Source: Adiantum capillus-veneris (Eukaryota > Streptophyta > Polypodiopsida > Polypodiales > Pteridaceae). Taken from it: a stretch of 64,000 nucleotides of DNA. Location: assembly GCA_014529385.2 (NCBI GenBank), contig CM043962.1, positions 48,308,598-48,372,597 on the forward strand, given 5' to 3'. Shown piece after piece: positions 10,598-22,040 of this stretch. The notes under the pieces are model-generated. The model ran no database searches and had not been told where the DNA came from. It saw only the letters and a program-made list of their open reading frames with translations. Position 1 is the first letter of the stretch, and every line of letters begins with the position of its first letter. The position numbers and the translations under genes are program-made.

Positions 10598-13167
10598 GTT
10601 AGGGGACTTTTCCCATATCTCCTTACTGAAATAAAAAACATTCAATTAGCTAGGCATTGGGTTAGTTGAGACAAAAAAATAAAAAATATAAGTATATTAT
10701 GGCCCATGCGTATGTAAATATTTCTTTGTATATAGGGCCTAAATAAAATATTTTTTCATAATTATTTTGGTATTTATTTAAATATTTCTACCTAGGTGTG
10801 TGTTATTTATGCTCTGTACATTGCCTCACCATTACCATAATTTTTCTTACCATTTTTCATACTCTTTATTCCATATAGAAATATTTTCATGTAAGCTTCT
10901 CTTATATTTGGTGTAACTCCACCCCAACAAAATCCAAAAAAACAAGTTTTATTTATGTGTATATTTTTTTACTATTGTGATTTTTTTCCTTCCTACATCT
11001 ATTTTGTTTTTTTTTTTTTTTTAATTAGAACACCAAAATATTTATCTTTTTATGGTAGCCTCATAATGAGAGAGATTTCTTTTGACTCCTTTATATTTTT
11101 TCCTCTTATATTATTTATATTTGACATGTATATATTTTTTAGACCCCTCAATATTTGATTTTCTTAGTTGTACTATTCACTTATATCATGATCTCAACAA
11201 TGTCTTCAATTATAGACCTACCAAATAAGGTCAAGGGTAGGTGGCATGCATACATGTACTATGAAGGGCTCACTCTTGGAGGTATTCAAAAGAATCATCC
11301 AAAGAAGGACCCCACAAGGACCTTGTGCAGTGGAAAAAAACGATCTGTTTTGCTGAATTTTTAAAGTTCACTTGCTCTCCAAATTTGAAAAGGTGATACA
11401 AACAAAAGTTGTAGCTCGTGGACTGAACTTTTGCCTTAATATTTTTCATATTTTTTTGAGCTACGAGCTGTGAGATACGATTTTATTAGTGGATCCCAGT
11501 TTTCCCATGCTATGCAGCCACACTCTCTCTTCCACTTTATCATTTTCCTCTTTCACACACACTTCTCCACTCATCATCCCCACCTCTCTCACCACTCCTC
11601 TCTGCACCCTACTCACCTTCTCCTCAACCTTGAATAAGAGAAACCATGGTGAACTCATACCTCCCACACACAATTCCATTCCAAAATTGACCACCTAGTC
11701 TCATTTTTCCTCCTCCAAATTACCCATATCTATCAAAAAAACCACAAAATTCAGCCTCTTCTCTTAAAAGACAGCATCATGGTGGTTGATTACTCAGCTT
11801 CAATTACCTTGTCTCTCAAGGAAGGTCAAGAGTGGAGAAAAAATGTACCGTCAAAGCTAGTGGACCGTCAACAAGCGTCAAAATTGGCCCTACTCAAGAC
11901 ACTTGGAGCATCAATCTTGTAAGAAATCCACCTTTTCTTACCTCTTAAGAGTTTTTTCTTCCTTATTTGTATCCTACATGGATACTCCCATTGTAAATAT
12001 CCAATTCCATTTGTAAATTAATTCTAACTCTACTAACACTAACCCACTATGAAAAGTCCTATCACCTCCATTTCTCTTCTCTCTCTTTCCCCACCAACTT
12101 CTTGATAATTCCAAGCAAAAGAAATTAGATAAATTGCTGAAAATCTAATCCAACCATGGTTAGAGGAGTAACCCTAGCCTTCAAAATTGCTATAAAAGGA
12201 GGGTGTAGCTAGCACAAAAAGGGGGATCCATAAGCAAGAGCACTATGCTATAGCTTGAGAAGCCAAGCTCAACCTCTCTAGAAGGAGCTCTTGAGTGGAA
12301 GCTCATTGTCTTATGCATGTGCATGTGTTGTAATAGGGGATTAGCAAGGGAACTCTATGCCATTGTAAGAGAGAGAGAGTGATCATTCAATTGAGAGTAC
12401 GAAATCTATCATTTCTCCTACTAGTGTAAGCCCAACATTTGCTGAATCAAGGAGGGTGGATTTGGACTAAGCTTGGATACTTTGTCTCCCTTCCAACGTG
12501 AAGTAATGGACAACAATGATGCGTAAGTGTCTCGGTGTTTTTTGTTAACTTCTTGATAGCTTGTCTCTGGTGTTGTCATCAATCTAGCCATAAATCCCAC
12601 ATACTGTAAGAGGGCGACAGGGTGGAGAGGACTCCCCTGGCCTTAAGACAGTGATTGGGGTGGCTTTTCTTGTGATGTGTTGTGGTGAAATTTACGCAAG
12701 CTATGTTGAACAAATACTAATCTCACTTTGATTTGTCATGACAGATTTGTAAGGAGGTATTAATGCAACAAGCACCCCCTCCCCCTTTCTCTCTCTTTCT
12801 TAAATATATAGTTGTGTTTGCTTGATCATTGCCGATACGTTTCAAAGCAGCCCGAGCACTATCTCTCTCCCTCTCTCCCTCTCTCCCTCTCTCTCTCTCT
12901 CTCTCGTGTTTTAGTGTGTGAGAGTGTTCCATTGATGTTAGGGTTAGTGTAAATTTCTTGCTTGTTTGTGGGTTGCTCTAACGATTCTCCTCTTTTGCGT
13001 CCTAGTTTACTCTTAAACTAGGTGGTGCCCCTTGTGTAGTTGGGATTTGGCTGTGGGTTTGTTGTTTGTGTTTGTGTTGTGTTGTGCCCCAGCCCCATTG
13101 AGCAGCACGGGAGCCTTGAAGGGTGTCTAGAGGTTGCTCTTCTTGTTGCCCGCCCCGAACCGCCTCA
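10492..13167 (+). repeat. LTR-A, right LTR
   Basis: Matches 6208-8881 almost base for base in the parts compared. Its first bases (TGACCTTTGGC) are shortened relative to the left LTR. It ends CCGCCTCA before the GTAC target duplication. The CT microsatellite near 12865-12905 is longer than in the left copy. Confidence 0.92.
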
Positions 13168-13171
13168 GTAC
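13168..13171 (+). repeat. Target-site duplication GTAC (right copy)
   Basis: GTAC follows the right LTR; the left copy is at 6204-6207. Joining the flanks through one copy restores the Gypsy-1 coding continuity between RT and RNase H. Confidence 0.8.
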
Positions 13172-13647
13172 TAAAGGCACCAGATTGGGAAAAGATATTC
13201 CATGTGCACATTGATGCTTCAACATATGCCATTGGAAGTATTCTAGCTCAATCTGGAGACGGAACAATGGATTTTCCGATTTGCTATGCGAGCCGACAAT
13301 TAAACAGTGCAGAAAATAACTACACAACCACCGAGAGGGAAGGGTTAGGAATGATTTATGCTGTAAAGAAATTTCGGCATTATTTGCTTGCAAACAAATT
13401 TTTGTTCTTCACAGATCATCAAGCTCTTTTGTACCTAGTAAATAAACCTTGCAATACAGGGAGAATCGTACGCTGGTTTATTATATTACTAGAATTTGAC
13501 TTCACAGTGGTGGTCAAAAAGGGTAAAACCCATCTACGAGCAGATCATCTTTCAAGAATACACAATAGGGAAGCTCCTGAAGGAGTAGATGATGACATAC
13601 CAGATGCTGATCTTTTCAACATTGAAATGGTACCCAAATGGTCTTAG
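13172..13647 (+). pseudogene. pol: Gypsy-1 RNase H domain
   Basis: Continues the RT frame after the LTR-A insertion. RNase H motifs are HVHIDAS (first catalytic Asp), the TEREGLGMIYAVKKF helix with its Glu, FFTDHQALLYL (Asp) and RADHLSR (Asp), so the four acidic positions are present. It ends in a TAG at 13645-13647 within the conserved segment VPKWS. The same frame continues past this stop into the integrase, so the TAG is probably a decay mutation. Confidence 0.85.
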
Positions 13648-15690
13648 GAAATTGTTAGTATTCTTTCGTTCGGAAGTGAGTTTGATAATACGGAATGCGG
13701 ATTCAAACAACAAACAATTCGACCAACAAAAAACTTCAAGTTGATAGTAGGACGGCTGTATCATCTTGGATCTGACCTAATCCTACGATTATGTATAAAT
13801 CCGGAAGAATTCGAGTGCTACCTTGAAGAGGCACATGTCCAGGGTTGTGCATTTCATTGTTCAACAGTGAAGACACACCAGAGACTGAAACAGTTAGGGG
13901 TTTACTGGCCAACTATGTATGCAGATACACATTCTTATGTTACCAATTGTACGATATATAGTGCCAAACGACCAGTGGATCACGCAACTTTGTTTCAGGT
14001 AAACATAACACCTGCATGGAGTCAATATATCATTGACTTCTTAACCACCAGGACGTTCCCTGAGAACATCACAAGAGCACGGGAAAAAGCTATAGAGCTG
14101 GAAGCTCGTGACTTTCAGTTAATTGAGAACCAACTCTATAAGCGGGGAAAGGACCATCAACTTAGAATCTGTGCAAGTGAAAGCGAATACCTGCTGATTC
14201 TAGAACATGCACATAGCGGAATAAGTGGAGGCCATTTTTCAAGCGATAAGATGGCAAAAATTGTCTTAACCGCAGGAATTTGGTGGCCTACATTGCACAT
14301 GGATGCTGGAGAGTTCGTAAAGCGTTGTGACGCATGTCAACGCACCAAGATGCCAATAAAAAGAGATGAGATGCCATTATGGCCAATGATGGGAGCAAGA
14401 GCATTTGCAAAATGGGGCATTGATTTTGTGGGACCTATATCACCCCCTGCATATCGCACCCATACCCAATATATCATTGTGGCTACAGACTATCTCACAA
14501 AATGGGTTGAAGCCAAAGCAACACAAAAAGCTGATGCACGCACCACAGCACAATTTTTGTATGAGAATGTTTTTGTACGTTACAGGTTACCAATAGAAAT
14601 TGTCAGTGACCGAGGAATACATTTTCTCAATGAAGTCATTGAATATCTGCTAGAGGAATTCATGGTCATACATAGGAAATCCGCACCATACCATCCACAG
14701 GCCAATGGGCAAGCTGAGGCCACAAATAAAACACTATGCACGGTTCTCACTAAAATAGTGTCAGAATCAAGAGCAGATTGGGATCAGCAACTACACTCAA
14801 CACTATGGGCATACAGGGTAGCTTACAAAACATCAATAGGAACAACACCATACAACATGGTATTTGGCATAAATGCTATACTATCCGTAGAGTTTTTAAT
14901 CCCAACTCTACGAGTAGCAAAAATCTTGGAATGGATAGGGCATGAGCTCTCTTCAAGGAGTGATGATCTTGAAAAGCTAGATGAACTCCGCTTACGAGCT
15001 GTCGCTTCAATCTATGCTAAAAAGAGAAGACAAAAGGAATTTTTTGACAAACATGTGTGTACCAAAGAGTTTAAAACAGGTGATTACGTACTTGTTTATA
15101 CCTCGAAGCAACATACCAAGAAACTTAAAAAGCGAGGGATGGGACCATTTGTGATTAGTGAACTATCACAAAGTGGAGCTGTCAAGCTTGCTACATTAGC
15201 GGGTGAAGAAATGCTAAACTGGATTAGTGGATGTCGACTGAGGAGGTATCATCTACCACTCACACAGGAGATGCTCCAAAAAATTCATCAAGGAAAACAA
15301 AGAATGAAGGAAAAACAGCGAGTACGGGAGGAAGCTCAAGTTGAAGCACAAGAACGCATTGCAAAAACACGGCTTCTGCGACAACAACAACAAAGTGGAC
15401 CACCATTGAGAATAAATGCCATTCGACTGACGAAGTTGGAGGAGGAAACAATGGAGCCAATAATTACGGTAAAAGTGGGCAGCAATCAAGTTGAATCAAC
15501 AACATTGCTTGATTCAAGTGCTCAAGCAAATTTAATCTCTTACGGATTATACGAACAGCTCAAAGTCACAGATCAACTTCATCCTACTCCTCAAGTACTG
15601 GAAAGTAGCACATCACACCCATTGAAAACATTGGGATGGACTATATTGCATGTACAGATACACCAATATATTTACCCACACAAATTCTAT
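13648..15690 (+). pseudogene. pol: Gypsy-1 integrase with duplicated zinc module and second protease-like domain
   Basis: The frame continues from RNase H. First comes a degenerate H2C2-like module (about 13630-13990) with AHVQGCAFHCS but the second Cys position lost (NCTIYSAKR). A normal one follows (about 14006-14370: HAHSGISGGHF ... CDACQRTK). The integrase core has DFVGPI, VSDRGIHFLNE and PQANGQAEATN, supplying D, D and E. A basic C-terminal domain and a coiled-coil-like KQR-rich stretch come next. From about 15460 a retropepsin-like fold starts, with LLDSSAQANLISYG at about 15505-15546. The solo LTR cuts the gene at 15690 and the domain resumes at 18362. Confidence 0.82.
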
Positions 15691-18061
15691 TGATAGCCGT
15701 TTTTTCGGCTCTTTGTAATTGCCACAGTGAGTTACCTCACCCTACCAAAATCACCCAAACACTGTGGCTATCCCTACCATTTTACTATATATAGGCGTGT
15801 GTGAGTTAGGGAACTTTCCCCATATTTTCTTTAAAACCCTCAGCTAGCTAGTCACTGGGCTAGTTGAGCCAAAAAAAATAAAAAAAATAAAAATTATAAG
15901 TATATTATGGCCCATTTGTGTGTAAATATTTCATTGTATATAGGGCCTAAATAAAAGGATTTTTTATAATTATTGTGGTATTTATTTAAATATTTCTACC
16001 TATGGTGTGTTATTTATGCTATGTACATTGACTCACCATTACCATATTTTTTCTTATCATTTTGCATACTCTTTATTCCATATAAAAAGAATTTCATGCA
16101 AGCTTCTCTTATTTTTGGTATAACTCCATCCCAACAAAAATCCAAAAAAACTAGTTCTATTTATGTGTATATTTTTTTCACTATTGTGATTTTTTCCTTC
16201 CTACATATATTCTCTATTACTCTCATAAATTAGAACACCAAAATATTTATCTTTTTATGCTAGCCTCTTAATGAGAGAGATTTCTTTTGACTCCTTTATA
16301 TTTTTTCCTCTTATATTATTTATATTTGACATGTATATATTTTTTAGACCCCTCAATATTTGATTTTCTTAGTTGTACTATTCACTTATATCATGATCTC
16401 AACAATGTCTTTAATTATAGACCTACCAAATAAGGTCAAGGGTAGGTGGCATGCATACATGCACTATGGAGGGCTCACTCTTGGAGGTATTCAAAAGAAT
16501 CATCCAAAGAAGGACCCCACAAGGACCTTGTGCAGTGGAAAAAAACGGTCGGTTTTGCTGAATTTTTAAAGTTCACTTGCTCTCCGAATTTGAAAAGGTG
16601 ATACAAACAAAAGTTGTAGCTCGTGGACTGAACTTTTGCCTCAAATTTTTTCATATTTTTTTGAGCTCTGAGCTGTGAGCTATGATTTTATTAGTGGACC
16701 CCAATTTTCCCATGTTATGCAGCCACACTCTCTCTTCCACTTTATCATTTTCCTCTTTCACACACACTTCTCCACACATCATCCCCACCTCTCTCACCCC
16801 TCCTCTCTGCACCCTACTCACCTTCTCCTCAACCTTGAAGAATAAGAGAAACCATGGTGAACTCATACCTCCCACACACAATTCCATTCCAAAATTGACC
16901 ACCTAGTCTCATTTTTCCTCCTCCAATTTACCCATATCTATCAAAAAAACCACAAAATTTAGCCTCTTCTCTTAAAAGACAGCATCATGGTGGTTGATTA
17001 CTCAGCTTCAATTACCTTGTCTCTCAAGGAAGGTCAAGAGTGGAGAAAAAATGTACCGTCAAAGCTAGTGGAACGTCAACAAGCGTCAAAATTGGCCCTA
17101 CTCAAGGCACTTGGAGCATCAACCTTGTAAGAAATCCACCTTTTCTTACCTCTTAAGAGTTTTTCTTCCTTATTTGTATCCTACATGGATACTCCCATTG
17201 TAAATATCCAATTCCATTTGTAAATTAATACTAACTCTACTAACACTAACCCACTATGAAAAGTCCTATCACCTCCATTTCTCTCTTCCCTCTTTCCCCA
17301 CCAACTTCTTGATAATTCCAAGCAAAAGAAATTAGATAAATTGCTGAAAATCTAACCCAACCATGGTTAGAGGAGTAACCCTAGCCTTCAAAATTGCTAT
17401 AAAAGGAGGGTGTAGCTAGCACAAAAAGGGGGAGCCATAAGCAAGAGCACTGTGCTATAGCTTGAGAAGCCAAGCTCAACCTCTCTAGAAGGAGCTCTTG
17501 AGTGGAAGCTCATTGTCTTATGCATGTGCATGTGTTGTAATAGGGGATTAGCAAGGGAACTCTATGCCATTGTAAGAGAGAGAGTGATCATTCAATTGAG
17601 AGTAGGAAATCTATCATTTCTCCTACTAGTGTAAGCCCAACATTTGCTGAATCAAGGAGGGTGGATTTGGACTAAGCTTTGATACTTTGTCTCCCTTCCA
17701 ACGTGAAGTAATGGACAACAATGATGCGTAAGTGTCTCGGTGTTTTTTGTTAACTTCTTGATAGCTTGTCTCTGGTGTTGTCATCAATCTAGCCATAAAT
17801 CCCACATACTGTAAGAGGGTGACAGGGTGGAGAGGACTCCCCTGGCCTTAAGACCGTGATTGGGGTGGCTTTTCTTGTGATGTGTTGTGGTGAAATTTAC
17901 GCAAGCTATGTTGAACAAATACTAATCTCACTTTGATTTGTCATGACAGATTTGTAAGGAGGTATTAATGCAACAAGCACCCCCTCCCCCTTTCTCTCTC
18001 TTTCTTAAATATATAGTTGTGTTTGCTTGATCATTGCCGATACGTTTCAAAGCAGCCCGAG

Positions 18062-18097
<36 letters not shown>

Positions 18098-18357
18098 TTT
18101 TAGTGTGTGAGAGTATTCCATTGGTGTTAGGGTTAGTGTAAATTCCTTGCTTGTTTGTGGGTTGCTCTAACAATTCTCCTCTTTTGCGTCCTAGTTCGCT
18201 CTTAAACTAGGTGGTGTCCCTTGTGTAGTTGGGATTTGGCTGGGGGGTTTGTTATTTTGGTTTGTGTTGTGTTGTGCCCCAGCCCCATTGAGCAGCACGG
18301 GAGCCTTGAAGGGTGTCTAGAGGTTGCTCTTCTTGTTGCCCGCCCCGGACCGCCTCA
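15691..18357 (+). repeat. LTR-A, solo LTR
   Basis: A 2667-bp copy of the LTR-A repeat starting TGATAGCC and ending CCGCCTCA, without an internal region on either side. It is more diverged from the two other copies than they are from each other. Flanks show a 4-bp target duplication CTAT (15687-15690 and 18358-18361), so it arose from a full insertion reduced by LTR-LTR recombination. It sits in the post-integrase tail of Gypsy-1. Confidence 0.92.
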
Positions 18358-18361
18358 CTAT
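18358..18361 (+). repeat. Target-site duplication CTAT (right copy)
   Basis: CTAT immediately follows the solo LTR; the left copy is 15687-15690. Removing the LTR and one copy rejoins a protein stretch ending HKF to the stretch beginning VVTYENTQHQ. Confidence 0.75.
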
Positions 18362-19206
18362 GTGGTGACATATGAAAACACACAACACCAAATGATGCTG
18401 GGACAACCTTGGCAAAAAGCCTATAATGTGCAGATAGATTGGAAAGCAAAGGCGGTCAAAATTCAAGATGAACATGAACAACAGGTGATAGCTTTTGCTC
18501 AGCAATACAAGCATGATCAACTACAAGCCATGCAATCACTGGAAACAAAGCCCAAAGCACAAATGCCATTAAAGAACATGATACCCACGACAAACAATCA
18601 AGTAAAAGCCAACCATACTAATTACAGACATATGAAGTCACCGGCCGCAATGCAAAGATCTAGGCTACCAAAACCCTGGAAACAAGTATGGATGCGGAAA
18701 GATAGAAATGACATGGCAGACAAACAACAATGTAACAAAAGGATTCCAACAAAGCAGACGGTTAAACCACAAACCAAGGTCATAAAACAGATGTGGATTC
18801 CAAAGAAAATGCTTAGCCAGAACCCAAATGTCACTCACATTTGGATACCAAAGCAAAAGCCAAAGGAATGACCTTCAGTACAAGCAACAATGGAAAGCAG
18901 ACAACGGCATTTCAAAAAGGAAAACCGACATATATGGATGCCGATGAAAGACAAACCAGTGGCAAACAAGAAAGAGCCAAACCATCTACAAAAATCGGCA
19001 GCAACAAAATACCAATGGAAGGTCAAGGTCATAAGGTCCATAGCTATTACATCCCAGCCAATTCTATCCTTAGAAACAGCTATGACTCCATCAACAGTGT
19101 CGGCAAAGCAATTGCCTTTTGCAAAAAAGACAATTAAGCAGAGAGCAGCAGAGTTACAGCTGTTACTTGCAAAGAAAGTAGGAAACCTCGATGGCGAATG
19201 CCGATA
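18362..19206 (+). pseudogene. pol: Gypsy-1 C-terminal tail: end of second protease-like domain and W-x-P-K repeats
   Basis: The first part completes the retropepsin-like fold begun at about 15460, with MMLGQPWQKAYNVQIDW matching the IILGxPW-type C-terminal motif. The rest is a basic, low-complexity tail with recurring Trp-hydrophobic-Pro-Lys units (QMWIPKK, HIWIPKQ and variants QVWMRKD, HIWMPMK). The frame ends at 18871 with TGA, while the repeat continues in another frame to 19206, which indicates a frameshift. Gypsy-2 has the same arrangement. No known domain covers the repeats. Confidence 0.65.
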
Positions 19207-20996
19207 AGCATCTTGCTTATTCCCTTCTCTTGCACAACATTAATTTTTCCATGCATTGACAGAGTATGCATAAAGTAGGGCCACATTAATCGGCCAGGCA
19301 TTAGCACAATTTTTTAACCTATGCACGGCACATACTCCGAGGCGAAACCTTGTCGTCTGGGAGGACTCCGGCTAGAAGGGGGGGAGGCATTCTAGAGGCA
19401 CTCTCAAATGCGGAACCAATGACAGAAACAACAAAAAAGAGCATGATTTTTGACTATTTTAAGGGTTGTTGTTTGATTGCAAAATTTTCTGGAGTAACCC
19501 AAGTATATATGCCCTTATACAACATGAATCTACAGGTATATGGGACCAAACGCCAAATCAAGCCCCTAGGTGTGTGTATATAAGTAGAAATAGCCATTTT
19601 TCAGGCAAAATATTGGTAAAACGGAGAAATCCGGCCATAAAAATCGCATGTGAGTGTATATAATGTGTTGCGGTGATGTTTGTAATTTATTATGATTTTT
19701 GGGGATTTTCTGGGTTTGATTTGCTATTTTCCTTTTAATTTTGCTAATTTTCGGCAGAAAAACTTCAAAAATACAAAAAGCAGGTGAAAAACAGTCATAA
19801 TGAAAAACAAAAAATATGGTGATGATCAGTGACTATAGGAAAACCTATGGTACAGTGGGGGTGCAATTATGAGACTGGAGCGGAAAGCGTGTTTTGGCCA
19901 GGTTTTGACAAAAATGCCAAATTTCTGGTAAACAAAGCAAATGAAGTCCAAATCAAGAAATTTTTGAGCCTAAACCGCATCTCGCAAGAAGATAGGAGCA
20001 CATGTCAAATTTCATGAAAAGTGGTTCGGGGACCTCCATTATAAGAAAATTTCACCCCATTTTTAGCTCATTCTCACTATTGACTTTGTGGAGAGAGCTT
20101 CTGCCACCTAGAGTGGATCGACCTTCCAGCAGCTTCTACGACGTGCACGACTACCCGACAAGCTCCAGACATGAGAGGTAGGCTCACCACCTTGAGCTTT
20201 TCGCGCATGTTTGTCATTATGTCGCGAAAACTAGCGTAGGGGTCACACACAAAGCGAGCGGTAGAGACATACAAGTAGAGACGGCGGCCTAACGGCTAAC
20301 CCGAAAGCAACAAGACTTCATCGGCAGCTTACCCTAGTCTAGGAGATCAGTCCTGGATGGCCAAAGGCAGTAGGAAACCATCGCGAAAAAACCCTAATTC
20401 CCAGAAAACCGCAAGAGGCCACCAAAGGGGAAATCGGTGAAACGGCGACCAAATGCTACCAAAATTCATGGGTAGGAGCATCTCGACATGCTCGACAATT
20501 CTATATGACCCGCATGACCAAAAGTGACCCAAAGCGGTACTAAACTTCAGAAACGGCATCAGACACACGAAGCGTCAAATTGCACTTGCGGCCAAACCGC
20601 AAGTCCGTTTGCCACCAAACTTCACGAGCAGCTTTCCTAGACCATCAACAACCAAATCCTATGGTGGTAGACCACCACAAATCATCAAAGGTATGTAAAC
20701 GCAACCACGGGTGCTTCTAGAGCGACAAATTGCCAAATGGAGCTCCAGTGAAGCCAAAGTCGACGGAAACCATACGGCAAGAATCCCCAAGGGGTCGGGA
20801 AGCTATGAAGATCAACATCGAGAAATTTCATCGCCAAAAAGCACTCCAAAAGTTAGAAATTAGCTCGGAGGCTCTGAAGTCCACATAGGGAGTTATACTC
20901 TATCCATTTGACTTTTTTGTTGAAATTAGGTTCAAAAGGGACTTAGGGGAGCAAAGGGCAAGCACTGGGAGCACTAGCACTGAAAAAATCACCAGG
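19207..20996. other. Non-coding stretch, possible LTR or leader
   Basis: No supported gene. A G-rich run at 19376-19387 may be the Gypsy-1 polypurine tract. The rest holds only short unrelated ORFs. It may be Gypsy-1 3' LTR plus the 5' part of the next element, but I find no repeated LTR partner in the window. Confidence 0.3.
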
Positions 20997-22040
20997 AGAC
21001 ATCCTACGCGTAGGATGTCTCAAGGACACTTTTTGGCACAAACTCCAACATCTTTTATCATGCACATGTTCTGAGTGACATTTACAAGCCATACACCAAG
21101 TTTCATCACATTTGGACCAAGTTTGACCTCATATGCATGGAAAAACGCAAAGTTACGACATAGAGGAAATAATGGGCCAAAGACCTACCAAATCTTGTCC
21201 AAATCCCATGAAACTTGCACAACACATTCACCAACACATCAGCAAACAATCTGTGTGGTTAGGGAGAAAAAATGATGAAATAGACATCCTACGCGTAGGA
21301 TGTCTAATTGACCTTTTTGACATGCAAGGGATGTTTTATCATTCTAGATCCAATTACCTCATCATCAAGAGCCCATATGTCAAGTTTGAAGCCATTCTAA
21401 TCACTTTTGACCCTCAACACCTTCAAGATACACTTTTTGAGCCCAAAAATACCTCACAGAGCCTTACAAGCATCAAATCTTGTCCAAATTCAAATCTAAG
21501 AACATGGCCATGTTCCATAGGCCAAGGACAACCCACAGAACAAGTTTCATGTCATTTTGATGAAAAAGACATCCTACGCGTAGGATGTCTCAAGCATAAA
21601 TTTAGCCTTTTGTGCAAAGAATGACATCATGGGAGCCAATACCATGGTGCAATGAGCCCATATACCAATTTTTAACCCATTTGGACATCAATTGCTACCT
21701 ATGATGGACATTCTATCCAAATTGTGACCTAAAGCCTGATTCAGCCCAAAATTCAACTTTTTTGATATCCAAATTCAAATCCAAGCCTATAGCCATGTTC
21801 CATGAGCCTTACACTACTTGCATGTCAAGTATGAACCAATTCTGATGAAAAAGACATCCTACGCGTAGGATGTCTAGATGGAAATTTTTGACCAGATTTA
21901 CACTCTGAGCACATGCACAGCTTCACAAGTTCCTTTTAAGCTTAAATTTCAATTTTCAAGTCATTTGGATAAGTAAAACTCATTTTCGCAGCTAATATGG
22001 AAAAAACGCTAACTTCGGACTACTGAGTGCAACAGGATCT
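20997..22040. repeat. Four identical 24-bp palindromes at exact 285-bp spacing
   Basis: A perfect palindrome, AGACATCCTACG followed by its reverse complement, occurs at 20997-21020, 21282-21305, 21567-21590 and 21852-21875. The start-to-start distance is 285 bp each time. All four are identical, while the intervening ~261 bp are strongly diverged, with only short shared strings such as AAATCTTGTCCAAAT and GATGAAAAAGACATCC. A half-site, AGACATCCTAC, recurs at 25077-25087 in the probable 3' LTR. The array lies directly upstream of the ORF at 22041. Palindromic protein-binding sites or RNA hairpins are the obvious possibilities. Confidence 0.85.

Larger units (their letters stand above)
6208..13167 (+). 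mobile_element. LTR-A element: complete gag-only LTR retrotransposon
   Basis: Two near-identical direct repeats of about 2.67 kb (6208-8881 and 10492-13167) bracket a 1.6-kb internal region. The internal region encodes gag but no protease, RT or integrase, so the element is non-autonomous. The left LTR begins TGATAACC and both end CCGCCTCA, keeping the TG...CA rule. The flanks carry a 4-bp target duplication, GTAC (6204-6207 and 13168-13171). No strong polypurine tract is seen before the second LTR, whose first bases are slightly eroded. It inserted into the Gypsy-1 pol gene. A third copy, a solo LTR, lies at 15691-18357. Confidence 0.9.
1..19206 (+). mobile_element. Gypsy-1: Ty3/gypsy LTR retrotransposon, nested and decayed
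   Basis: In plus-strand order the element reads gag with two zinc knuckles, aspartic protease, reverse transcriptase, RNase H, integrase and a long C-terminal tail. This is the Ty3/gypsy order (RT before integrase). It is cut at 6207/13168 and at 15690/18358 by LTR-A insertions; removing them rejoins the reading across each gap. The gag and protease segments share one frame broken by stops near 914, 1487, 2084 and 3956. The RT lies in another frame. G-rich tract 19376-19387 could be its polypurine tract, but no clear TG-starting LTR follows. Domain order and tail composition match Gypsy-2 at 57428-63305 closely, so the two are one lineage. Confidence 0.85.

Noticed and set aside
20997-21875. 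CRISPR-like array from regularly spaced palindromes
   Set aside because: Spacing is 285 bp, units are homologous rather than unique spacers, and the context is a plant retroelement.
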